A DNA stretch of 64,000 bases, taken from positions 602,396,709-602,460,708 of the forward strand of contig NC_081413.1 in assembly GCF_030272615.1 (NCBI RefSeq). The letters run 5' to 3'. Source of the DNA: Cryptomeria japonica. Its lineage: Eukaryota > Streptophyta > Pinopsida > Cupressales > Cupressaceae. Each line of letters opens with the position of its first letter. Position 1 is the first letter of the stretch. Under the pieces are notes generated by a model. The model was given only the letters and a program-made list of their open reading frames with translations, had not been told where the DNA came from and made no database searches. Both the position numbers and the translations under genes were made by a program. This document shows, piece by piece, positions 45,880 through 56,799 of the stretch.

Positions 45880-46149
45880 CTGTCAAACCCAATTCAAAGA
45901 TTTGAGAACCTAGATTAAGAATTTTTTTCATTTGTGATTTTGAGCTGTGTGTAATACTTTTCATCATTAATGTTTGAGATCATATTAATATAATCTTAGA
46001 TCAGACTGATGGATCATTGAACACATTGATGATAAAAAATGTCATACAATAATTCAAAATAAGAAAAAAAAAAAACTAATATTATGAATTGTGAAAATTA
46101 GATGACTTGAAATCTATATTTTAGTAAATCTTGTTGCAATCACATGATA

Positions 46150-46350
46150 CAGATCAATGGTGGACTGATTTTAAAAGAGTCCGTAATTCAGTGGTAGAGT
46201 ACTCCAGCCATAAATGTAAGATCTTAAATTTTTTAGTTTTTAATTCATTTATGAAAACCTCAACATGGTATCAGAACCAAATCAAAAACCTTTATAAAAA
46301 TTATTTAAAGAAGAATATTGAAATTAAATCATTACCCAAATCAAAATTAG
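46150..46350 (+). repeat. tRNA-like (SINE-type) remnant in intron 1
   Basis: GTAATTCAGTGGTAGAGTA at 46183 resembles a tRNA A box; the B box region is worn. Shared with 5940-6170. No target duplication found. Confidence 0.35.
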
Positions 46351-46494
46351 ATTGATTCTAAGAATTAATAACTCAATGATAAAACACCGCAACAACAAAT
46401 GAAAAATCCTAAATTTTAATCTTATTCATTTATGAAAATGAATTCCATGCAAATATTATCACTAATAAAGCTTGCTGAGACTAGAATTTCTCAC

Positions 46495-46582
46495 CTAGTT
46501 GAGCATACACACCACATATCCAGAAACCCAACACCAGAAAGGTCGAGGCTTTTAAATTTAAATTCATACTCATTTCCTCCAT
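46495..46582 (-). pseudogene. Receptor kinase exon 1 (signal peptide)
   Basis: 88 nt from ATG 46582 to donor CTAG/GTGAG. It encodes 29 codons: MEEMSMNLNLKAS followed by the hydrophobic TFLVLGFWICGVYAQL, a classical secretion signal with a likely cut after VYA. Phase 1 joins perfectly to exon 2 to give QLGFISL, the usual start of malectin-like ectodomains. No other in-frame ATG lies nearby upstream. The last codons also occur at 6280-6305. Confidence 0.85.
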
Positions 46583-47683
46583 GTCCAGCTCTTACTCGGC
46601 AAGCACGGTTTTCTTTTTTACACCTTCCTCCCACTTTATCTCTCTCTGTGAAATGCAATTTAGCTATATTTTCCTTCTGACTTTGTTGAGCATCAACAAG
46701 TTTTCTATCAATATGGAAGGGATAGAAAGCGCTATGGCTCTGTCTGGTTCGTAGAAGATACCAGTGATGATCTGGAAGAGGTCTATATTCCAATAAAATA
46801 CTTAAACGTAAACGTCATAACAGTTGTATATACAATTAAAAAGTCTCCCATTGAAAAAAATATGAAAGAAAAAAAATAAAAATTGTTGAACACCGTTTTG
46901 AACTTTTACTTTCGTGTCATCTGCGGCCAGAGGTATTAAAGATAACTTTTACTTTCGTGTCAAACATTGTTCTATTGCAATAAGATTGTGCACCCATAAG
47001 CAGAAGAAGCTTTGGTAGCACCGGTTGATTAAGTAGATTCTAGTGACTTGGTTGAACCAGGCGTTGATCCATAAGTATATCCTGCAGAAGCATAGGTACC
47101 TAAAGCATAGTCACAGATAGCTTCAGAAGTAGTTTACCTTGACATTGACTTAGTACTCACCCAAAGACGCCGATATGGTAGTTTAACCAGTGGATCAAGT
47201 TTTAATAAATTACAAGGTAATACTTATCTTTTTCTAGAACAAATTATTTATTGTTTTTTAAGGGTTAGGTTAGATGTCAGCAATGAAAGTGTTTGAATAT
47301 TTGTATATTGGTAAATGAATTAGATGCTTAATTTGGAATACAATGTCGATTGTTTTAAAGATAGTGAATATCAATATTGATAAGAAGGAGAGAATTTGCA
47401 TTTGCTTAGATGAATTAGGATAGAAATATCAATTTTTAAAATTTTGTTGAGATCACATTTTATATATTTTGTAAATATTATATATTATTCAAATTAATTA
47501 ATTATTATAAAAATAATTATATTGTATTATAAATAATGGATTTTCATAGAATAAAGTGTATCTATTAAAGAAATTAAAAAAATTATTAGAGTTCTTTATC
47601 ATTTAATAAATAAATAAATAAATAGATTGTTGTAAGAAGTTGTATAGAAGGGATTCATAGTTAGTGGAAGGCATGGATCACAC
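46583..47683. other. Upstream region of the receptor gene, no gene recognised
   Basis: Should contain the promoter and 5' UTR of the receptor gene (minus strand). A duplicated 17-mer (CTTTTACTTTCGTGTCA at about 46904 and 46945) and AT-rich tracts are present; no promoter element is convincing. Confidence 0.4.
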
Positions 47684-49456
47684 TGTTGATTTCGGTTTAA
47701 TAATATTGTCATTAATGTCAAAAGAATATGTCTTTGAGACACAGAGTTGGTGTGCACTTTCAAGCAGAACAGACAGTTTGTGTGCAAAAGGGAATAGACT
47801 ATGCGGGTAATGGTCTTGACCATTTATCCCACATTGTTGATGTTACAAGGCTGTCAAATTTTTATATAGCCTAATGTGAAGTAAGTGAGCAATGGCTCAC
47901 GTGTCATTTGTTGTCTCACTGGAGTGTGCATCATGCTAACATGAAGTGTTAGCCACAAGATCGCAACAGTTAGGATAGATCGCTAAGTGAAGGTTGCGAT
48001 GTTGCAATGAACCGTTAGGTGCATGATCGTAACGGTTAGGGTTAACCACCAAAGGGGGCTGCGATGTTGCGATCAACTATAAACAATCACAACAAAAGTT
48101 GAGTCACATCCTCGTGGCTTGGAGGTAATAGTAGAATATTAGTCTGTGATGTGGTGAGAAACTGCCACGTGTCGTGTAGGGGCCCACAAAGCTAGAAGGA
48201 TAGAAGAGAACACAATTTCAAATGGAGAAGTAATGTCATCAAGAAAGGCTTGGGATGAAGAAAACAGTTGCATGTGTCCAAGAAGTGAAGAAAGCATTGG
48301 CTCACAGGGTTTGATGATGTATGATGATGTCATGCCACGTTGTTGTGACCCATTGTGTGTCCCTAACAATTAATCTCCTACATGACATAGATAAAGACTC
48401 GGGGAGATTATGTTGACAGTAATATGATGTGGAGCGTGAAACTACCATGATGACAATAATGACCAAATATTTTTGGTCAAATCATGAGGATCAATGGTCC
48501 AGATTTAAACATTGAGGCTTGAACTTGTTTTGGCATGATAATAGAGCGGTCTGGGAACTTGCACAAATTGACATAAATAGTTATCTATTGAATGCAATTA
48601 AACAATACAAAATGGGGCAGATTCTTTATGATGTGATGATAAGAACAAGAATGCAAATTGACTAAGTGAACAATCCTAATGCAACATAGAAAGTTGTACA
48701 TATCATGGTGTATGATAATGATGCAAACTATGTTTTGTTTGATCTATGATGAACTATGTTTTGGTGAACCTTATGGAGGTGAAAAAAGAGCATACAAATA
48801 GGATATAAATTGACACAGTTAGTGTGGATGTTGGATTAAGAAGAGAGTGAGTTGAAGAGTTGTAAGAGTATGAACCAAACTTCTGAAGAGGCGGAGTAGA
48901 ACTACAAAGGTTCATATTTATTCACTGTATTACATCAAGGGTGTAGTCTTGTATGTTAGTGTAGGGGATTGGTGTCTCCTGAAGGTTGGTGCCTTCAAAT
49001 CAACTGATTGTAAGGGGGTTGGTGCTCCTTTGGATTGGTGTCCATAAACAATAGGATTGGTGCTCCTTTGGATTAGTGTCTATAAAATGTAGGGGTTGGT
49101 GCTCCTTTGGATTGGTGTCCATAAACTATAGGGGTTGGTGCTATTTTGGATTGGTGTCCATAAAGTCTGGGGATTGGTGTCACATGAAGGTTGGTGCCTT
49201 TAAATTAATTCTAATCAGTTGATACCTTTAAGAGGCTGGATCTGGATAGTATCTTTAAGCAACATTTTCTTGCTATGGTTTTTACCATCTTGGGTTTTCC
49301 ACATATATCTTGGTGTTTTCTGATGCATTATTAATCTTCATGTTCTTCTACACTATATGGTTAATTAATTGTATGTGTTGAAAAGAGGTTTCACAAGTAT
49401 TAAAGTACACTGATTCAACCCCCCCCCCCCCTCTTAGTGTATTTGTGTGTTCAACA
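47684..49456 (+). repeat. 5' LTR of element C
   Basis: 1773 bp, TGTTGATTTCGG to GTGTTCAACA. It includes the shared C-tract module (C run and TCTTAGTG) at about 49420 and the tandem array at 48960-49205. Confidence 0.75.
48960..49205 (+). repeat. Array of about 42-bp direct repeats inside LTR C
   Basis: Units of the type GGGGTTGGTGCTCCTTTGG and ATTGGTGTCCATAAA repeat about five times with variation. Related single motifs occur in Copia-A LTRs. Confidence 0.85.
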
Positions 49457-49523
49457 ATTGGTATCAGCGTCTAGTTCCTTGGTCCAGGATTAACCGCTCA
49501 AGGTAGATCTTGGTCTTGACCAC

Positions 49524-49860
49524 ATGGCTACTAATGAAGGAGGTTCATCTAGCACTACACCACTATTCAATGGAATAGACTATGTTTTCTAGAAGATCAT
49601 AGTGGAATCTTACATTTTATCTCTTGGACTTGATATTTGGCAATCAATTGTGACTGGGTATACACCTCCTACCAATTCCCTAACCACTCCAGATGATAAA
49701 AATAATATGAGAGCAATCTTAAAGCAAAGAATGCCAAGTAACAAAGACCTAATCCCATTCTCATGTACACACAGTGGAATACGAATGATCCTAGGGAGAT
49801 AGTTCACTTTGACTACTTCTTGTAGGAAAGAGAGAGTTGATGAATATCTCTTAGGGTTTT
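49524..49860 (+). pseudogene. Element C gag, N-terminal fragment
   Basis: MATNEGGSSSTTPLFNGIDY, then YILSLGLDIWQSIVTGYTPP: the start of a copia Gag (usual form FDGxNYxxWKxRM). A stop replaces Trp early on (F-stop-K), and the frame ends where LTR D is inserted. Confidence 0.65.
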
Positions 49861-51286
49861 TGTTGGCATTGCATGAAGATTACATTGATGAACTATAGTA
49901 TTGTCATTGATGTCAATAGAAATCGGTAATGGAGTTGTATTGCAACCGATAATGATGCAGTAATGAAATCAGCATTAGAGCGGTGATGGAAACCAATATT
50001 GGTATTTGAAGCAGAGTGATCAACCATTATCCCTAACTTGGTTATATGTCAAACCCTAACCAATGGATCTTGGTGAATCGGTTATGTTGATCTATGATCA
50101 AATGGTGATCAGAGATGATTATTCCACGTATGCATGATGCATGTGATGAGTTTCAAAGTGGTTTTAGTGCGTTGAGATAATTGTTTTATCTTGGGAATGA
50201 ATAAATGCATAGTATGAAGTGATTAACATGTGTTGAGTTAGAGGATCCAATGTGCAGTGATCCAGGAGCGATGGAAGTTGCCTTGAACAATGTGCAGTTG
50301 ATTGCTATGTAATCCAACGGTCATGTCTGAACCAATTTGTTTGTAATCTCTATGAGATCTTAGGTTTTGTGATGTGTTACCGACCTATTGTATTTTTTTT
50401 AAGGTCAATGAGTTGTTTTGTAAAAGTGTTGGCAATTTGGTTAAATGTGGTAGTGTGATTGATTGTCGAACCAAAAGTATCTGTAGAATATTTTGAAGGC
50501 ATATAAGAGCATAAACGGATCTAATTAAGCAGAGTAGTGCTATTACTAGATCAGCAAAGACCTTGTTGTTCTCTAACAATTACAACAGTTAAATCCCTTA
50601 ACAGGGTAAGCTTTAACAGGCTTAGTGCTTTCTAAATCCTTTAACCAAGTGATCCATTAGCTTGGATTTTAAATCCCCTATCGAGGTTACTCCTAATAGG
50701 GTATTACCTTAAACAAGGTATTATAGTCAATCCCTTAATTGGGTGGTCCTTAACCGAATCTGTTCCTAATAGGACATTTTTGTAAAGCTTCTAACAAGGC
50801 TTGGCTTCTAACAGGGCGAAGTTCAAAAGAGTTCAAAATACTTGTGGGTATTCATCCCCACCATGGTTTTTCCCATTTGGTTTCCACATAAAAAATCATT
50901 GTGTCAAGTGGTGAATGATTTTGTGGTTATATGTTTTGATATGGTTAATATGTTTAACTGGTAAAGCCACTTAGATATGTTTAGATGACTGAAAGTGATC
51001 TGAAATGTGCTATTACTGATGTTAGTAAAGTAGTTTGATGTTTTTTATTAAATGGTATATGAGTTTTAGATCTGTTACATTGTTATATTGATATCTTAGT
51101 CAACCGGTAAACTTGACATTGCAGTTGCAATTTATGATACAGTGTTTAAACTGGTTAGTTCAGTGATTGATTTATGAGTTGGGCTTAAGTTTGGTGAAAG
51201 TTTAAGTTTGTTTTTTATCTACTAATTCACCCCCCCCCCACCCTCTCAATAGTTGATCAAATCTTTATTGATTCATCATATCATCA
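49861..51286 (+). repeat. 5' LTR of element D
   Basis: 1426 bp from TGTTGGCATTGCATG to CATATCATCA; C-tract module at about 51228; short hairpin cluster at 50590-50830. Confidence 0.8.
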
Positions 51287-51287
51287 A

Positions 51288-51300
51288 TTGGTATAAGAGC
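51288..51300 (+). promoter_or_regulatory. Primer-binding site of element D
   Basis: TTGGTATAAGAGC, one mismatch to the initiator tRNA-Met type. Confidence 0.75.
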
Positions 51301-51356
51301 ATTTTAGGTCCTCTTGTGTTTAAGCCTAACAACTTGAGGTAAAGATCTAGGAGAAC

Positions 51357-54300
51357 ATGATGAAGATATAAGGTCTGAAGTTGAATAGGGAAAACTACAG
51401 AATCTGGAGTGATAGGATGAAGATCTATATAAAAAGATTAGGAAGTGAATATTGGAAACATGTTGTGACTAAATATAACTTGCCTAGTGGGATTTTGTCA
51501 GATGATCAAAAGAAGGAGCAATAGGAGAATAATCAAGCATTGGAGGCCATTATCAGTTCCTTGTCCGATTCAGAGTATGTTGATGTCCATGGATTGGAGA
51601 CTACTTTTGAAGTGTGGAAGAAATTTGAGGATATCTATAATGGTGATGAATATGTGAAGATTTCCAAAGTGGAGAGTCGGAGAGGTAAATTTGATGATAT
51701 GCGGATGGCTAAAGGTGAAAATATTCAACAGTATGGTCAAAGGATCAAGGAGATAGTCAGTGAGGTCAAAAGTGGTGGCAGTATAGTGGAGGATACCACA
51801 ATGGTTAGCAAGGTGTTGAGAACCCTTCTACCGATCTATGCTATCTGAGTTGCAGTCATTCATGAACTCAAGTCTATTGATAAATAAAAGGTAAATCTTG
51901 ACTCCATCATTGGTAAATTAACTACGTTTAAATTAAATGGTTATGATGGAAGTGTTTAGAGATCTAAATCTGCATTTAGAGCCTTAGTTTCAAACCCATC
52001 AATAAGGAAAAGCAGAGCAGCTAGTCACAGTCATGAGTCCAGATCCAGTAGAGAAGTTGATGATGAAGACAGTCTGATTGAGCTTGAAGCATTATTGGTC
52101 AAGCGGTTACCTAGAGGTACCGTTAAGTATAGAGGTGAATTAACTTTGAAGTATTTTGCATGTAACCGAATTGGACACACTTCTGCTAATTGTCCAAATG
52201 GAGATAATGAGCAGAAATGTGAGAAGTATAAGAAGTAAAAAGGCAAAGATAAAAGAGATTGTCTCATTGAAGTTGATGGAAGAATTATAGATGAGGAATC
52301 TGAAGAAGATGCAAATGAGGATATTGTCTTTGTTTGTATTAAAGATGAGACATCAAATCATAAGGCATTAGTCTCTCGCATGGATAGTTTTGATGATTGG
52401 ATTACAGACAACGGTTATTCACAGCACATGACTAGTGACCAGAGTAAGTTTCTTACCTTGAAGGAATTTCATGGAGGTGTTGTGAGATTTGGGAATGACT
52501 CACCCTGCATGGTAAAAGGAAAGGGAACCATCTGTCTTAATGAAAGAGAAGTGCAAATGATGTCTACTAGGTTGAAGGACTGAAACACAATCTTTTGAGT
52601 GTTGCTCAACTCAATGATAGAGGTTATCCAGTGGAATTCAAGAAAGGGATGTGCAAAATCTATGGAAACAAAGGTGACCTGATTGCAACCGGCAAGCAAA
52701 TAAAAGGTAACATGTTTCATTTAAGTTCTAAAGTCAACAATTGTTTAATTACAAAACTTGAAGATAGCTAGATTTGGCATCAAAGATTCTGTCATGTAAA
52801 TTTTGATAACATTGTAAAAGTCAATAATTCCAAATCAGTAAGAGGTTTGCCTCAATTGGAAAAATCAGTGAATTCTTCATGTAAGGAATGTGAGTTAGGG
52901 AAGATGACATCCTCAACCTTTAAGAGAAAATATTTCTCCACAAAACATTTGCTAGACTTGGTTCATACCGACCTTTGTTGACCAATAAGGACTAGGAGTA
53001 TTCAAGGTGATCGCTATTTTATGATTTTTACTGATGATTGCTCAAAAATGATGTGGGTCACATTCTTGAAGGACAAAACAAAATCCTTTATCAATTTTAA
53101 GGCATTCAGAGCCTTAGTTGAAAAATAAAGTGGAAGAAAGCTTAAGTGCTTAAGAACTAATCAAGGTGGTGAATTTACATCAGAGGAATTCACTAGATAC
53201 TATGAAGACAATGGAATTAAGAGGCAATTTTCTGCACCTAGGACACCACAGTAGAATGGTATTGTAGAGAGGAACAATTGGTCGGTTGTTGAAGCTGCTA
53301 GGACTATGCTAATACAAGGAGGTGTAGCTAAGACATTCAGGAGAGAAGCTGTCAGCACAACTGTCTACACATTAAACCAGATATTGGTTAAAAGAGGCAA
53401 GGATAAAAATCCTTATAAATACTAGTATGGTAGATCACCTAATGTCAGTTACTTTAAGATTTTTGGTAGCACGTGTTTTATCAAGAGAGGTGACTATGTT
53501 GGTAAGTTTGATGCTAAGAGTGATGAAGGCATATTTATTGGTTACTCCACCAAGAGAAAAGCCTACAAATGTTACAACAACTGGACAAAGAAGATCATTG
53601 AAAGTGCTAATGTCCAAGTGGATGAGTGTCCTGAAGATTCAAGAGAAATCATTAAGAAGGAGGAAGATGAACCTTACATTCTAGTTTTGGAACTAGAACT
53701 AGTGAAGCTAGAAGTTGGTAAAATAAATATTGCAGCACCAGTTCAACCTGAATAGGTACTTTCTGTAGAAGATGAAGATAATGAGGAAGAATAACCTAAA
53801 GACCATGATCATGTTATTCTAAGGTATGTTAGAATCAATCATAATCCTGATCAAGTTATTGGAGATAAAGATGTTGGTGTGTTAACCAGAAGAAGAATAA
53901 GAGATAATACTTGTATGATCTCCACTATTGAGCCTAAAACAATAAAGGATGCTTTTGGAGATGATCACTAGATAAAGGCTATGGAAGAAGAACTTGACCA
54001 GATTGAGAAGAATGATACATGGAGCCTAGTACCCAGACTAGTGAAGAAAAATGTAATAGGTACTAAATGGGTATTTAGAAATAAACTGAATGAAGATGGA
54101 GTGGTTGTCAGAAATAAAGCTAGACTAGTATGCAAAGGTTATGCACAAGAAGAAGGTGAAGACTATGGCGAGACATTTGCACCAATTGCAAGATTGGATG
54201 ATGTTGGAACTCTACTTGCATTTGCAACATATAGAGGATTCAAATTATATTAGATGTATGTGAAGTCAACATTTCTAAATGAAATATTGGAAGAGGAAGT

Positions 54301-54702
54301 CTACATTGATTAGCTAGATGGTTATGTTTTGACTAAAGAGAAGCATATGGTGTGCAAACTACACAAGGCACTCTATGGTTTGAAGCAAGCACCTAGGGCA
54401 TGGTATGAAAGACTACATTCTCACTTGGTGAAGATGAGTTTTTAGAGAACCAGTGAAGATGATAATATATATCTGAAGACTGAAGGAGGTAAGATATTGG
54501 TTAGTGAGGTATTTGTGGATGATATCATTTTTGGAGGAAATGATGACATATATGATGACTTTGCAAATAAGATGAAAAGTGAATTTGAGATGTCTCTGGT
54601 AGGAGAGATAAAATTCTTTATTGGTTTGCAAATTCTTAAGACAGAGAATGGTATCTTTATCACACAGTTCAAATATGTGAAAGAAGTATTGAAGGTATAG
54701 TT
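51357..54702 (+). pseudogene. Element D gag-pol, multiple stops
   Basis: Gag at 51357-51850 (NYRIWSDRMKIYIKRLGSEY; TTFEVWKKFEDIYNGDEYVK) with a worn knuckle (FACNRIGHTSANC) near 52160. The protease is degraded (WITDNGYSQHMTSDQSKF where DSG is expected, about 52400). Integrase is at 52770-53400 (GGEFTSEEF, PRTPQ-stop-NGIVERNN). RT is at 53981-54700: [56 protein letters not shown] and VDDIIFGGNDD with the DD pair intact. Many stops, and the ORF order is copia. Confidence 0.8.
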
Positions 54703-55700
54703 GGATCCATCAAACATGGGGGATTTTGAGGAAGCAAACTCATTTCTTGCCATTGTGTTCTAAGTTCAAAATCTAGCCAAGGTTTTTAAATAACCAGGAA
54801 CTTATGCTCTGATACCAATTGTTTAACACAAAGTACCACTAAGAGGGGGGTGAATCAATGGTACCTAAACTCTTCAGACTTTTAAAGAAACTTCAGAATA
54901 CCGGTTGTTATCTTAAGCACTAAACAATGAAACCGGTAGGACAAATGAGAATACCAAAAGAGACAATCACACAAATACAACCCACAACACCAGATGTATG
55001 AGGAAAGGCCAATATGGGAAAAACCTCGGTGAGAAATGCTACTGGAGACTACTGCTCTGATCCAGCCTCACAAGTGAAACATTTAATTACAAATATTTAG
55101 GGCACCAACTCAATGAAAACCAACCCCTTTCTAATTTAGGGCACCAACCCAAGGAGCACTAGCCCTATACCAAGCTCCAACTTGGAGATGTATATTGAAA
55201 TACAATTTGGATACAATTATAACTTCTTGTTGCTAATGAATTTTGCAACTCTTGATCAAATAGGTTACTGTTGGTTGACAATCTTCTCTTCTTTACTGGA
55301 TCTCACACTACCGGTTTTGAGATTACTCTCTCTGATTCTTGGCCTCTCTTATCTCTCTCTCTCTCTCACAGCCTCACAACACACTGTGTCACACTAGGAT
55401 GCCTCCTTGCTCAACTGTTGGACCTGTTACAGTTATATCGGTACTCTATCACTTTCGGTTAAGCCTTCTCACCGGTTTTCTTGTTAACTCACTCTACAAA
55501 TTTATTAGAATAAATTCGAAGGGAGATGATTCTTCTCTGCACTCAATCTCTCGTCACTCTTCTTGTTCTTCTCCTGAAGCATCAACCTTTTTTGTTTCAA
55601 GCTCATGTATTTATAATCGTGGATTCCCACCAAGAACGCATTCAAACACTGTAGTGTTAGCTTTTTCCTTCACTAACTCGATCCGAATCCGATTTGATTT
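54703..55700 (-). mobile_element. Copia-A family fragment: gag start, primer site and partial 5' LTR
   Basis: Reading minus: partial LTR (about 55700-54820), primer site TTGGTATCAGAGC (54819-54805), short leader, then a gag start MARNEFASSKSPMFDGSNY at 54753-54703. The gag stops at the junction with element D. The LTR matches 18851 to about 19680 of Copia-A. It supplies the 5' end that Copia-A itself has lost. Confidence 0.8.
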
Positions 55701-56199
55701 GATCTACTTTTCCAAGGAAAGATCTTTTTGAGATACGAGTGGAAGCTTGAGATGAGTTGTTTGTAGTTGTAAGATTATTGTAGATAGAGATAGCTTGATA
55801 ATGTTTTTAGAGAATTCTAGAGAGCCAAAGAGTAGAGCCAATAATTTAAGAGAGAGAGCCAAGAGAAGAACCAAGAGTGTAGAACCCTTCCAAATGAGAA
55901 AAGAAGGGTTTTTAAACTCAAAAGAGGCACGAAGAACCTTTACAACTGAAGGTGAGCTACAAGACATGTGTCGGCAAGCATCAGACTCACTGTAGGATTC
56001 AAGATTTTGTAGGTTTATCGGGATGTTAGTGTGGCACGCAAACATCTACACGTCGTGCTTCTATCTTGCCAAAGATAAGACCGAATGGGGTTTTAGGCCA
56101 AACAGAGGCACTTTGTCTTCGGGGCTCATGATGTCAAAATGATGGGATTTTGATCATGAGCTCATCATTAATGCACTAGGTGCAATTTAGGACACTACA
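55700..56199 (-). repeat. 3' LTR of the Tat gypsy element
   Basis: On the minus strand it starts TGTAGTGTCCTAAATTGCAC at 56199, immediately after purine tract AAAGTGGGGCCAAAA (56214-56200). The outer end near 55700-55730 is not exactly defined. Confidence 0.65.
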
Positions 56200-56799
56200 T
56201 TTTGGCCCCACTTTAGTGGACAGATCGACTCAAAGGATTAAATTCATTAAAGTAGTTTTAGAAATAAATACTCATTAAGCCCATGCAGTCCAATGAATGA
56301 AATAAGTACAATAAATACTTAGCCTAAAAAAGATATTGTAGAGGCCACAGAGGTCGAGTTAGTGATCACAGACGATTTCCCCAAGTCTCTATGAGAAACC
56401 ACAGTATTCAGTGTGATGAATTCCATATTGGAAAATTCAAAAATTTATTAGCATGAAAAACGGAGGAAACTACTTCGACAGGAAGAATGCTTAAGGAGTG
56501 TTAATACAGATAGAAAAGAAAAATCAAATAAAGGTGAGTATATTCACCCTCATCTTTTTCCTCCAATGAGGTGGGGAAAACAAGAAGGAAAACAAGCCAA
56601 AATTGTGCCAAAACGGTCGAGAAAACTTTTGAGCAAAAATTAGGCTATATACTCGAAAGTGGGCCCCAAGAAGGGTCATTTTAACTATTCATCCAGGAAA
56701 TTTGCACTAAGATTTGAATAGAATCTGAGAAAAAATTACATGCAGATGAGAGCAAGAGGTGAGCAGGATCGAGGATTTTCAGACCACAATAGAGTAGAG

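Larger units (their letters stand above)
27263..46582 (-). pseudogene. Malectin-like/LRR receptor protein kinase, multi-exon, broken by three insertions
   Basis: The intact gene would have encoded a plasma-membrane receptor kinase: signal peptide, malectin-like ectodomain, about three LRR units, one membrane span and a Ser/Thr-type kinase domain. This architecture is the LRR-I class of plants. Fourteen exons can be placed from splice sites and protein similarity; their entries follow. Disabling changes are a 5.1-kb copia element in exon 2, a 5.5-kb copia element in exon 3 with loss of adjoining exon sequence, a TAA in the first LRR exon (29832-29830), an LRR exon of 71 instead of 72 nt, and a 1-nt loss in kinase exon 13. 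Kinase residues themselves are still well conserved, so inactivation appears recent relative to the family's age. Ligand and pathway are unknown. Confidence 0.9.
47684..49860 (+). mobile_element. SIRE-like element C: 5' LTR and start of gag
   Basis: Long 5' LTR, primer site TTGGTATCAGCGTC at 49458, and about 400 bp of gag leader and gag, where element D's LTR begins in mid-frame. The remainder of C is not present in the window. Confidence 0.75.
49861..54702 (+). mobile_element. SIRE-like element D: 5' LTR to mid reverse transcriptase
   Basis: Inserted in element C. 5' LTR 49861-51286, primer site 51288-51300, gag from about 51357, protease, integrase and RT to about 54702, where sequence switches to the reverse-oriented 5' end of another element. 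RNase H, accessory ORF and 3' LTR are absent. Confidence 0.8.

Noticed and set aside
46980-47180. Minus-strand Gly/Ser/Tyr-rich reading (YASAGYTYGSTPGS)
   Set aside because: Short, interrupted by a stop, no splice partners or homologous copy found.
48960-49205. Regular repeats suggestive of a CRISPR-like array
   Set aside because: Units are head-to-tail variants without unique spacers, they lie inside an LTR, and the genome is a plant.
54442-54753. A 103-residue minus-strand protein
   Set aside because: Chimera of a Copia-A gag start and antisense RT of element D across the junction at 54702.
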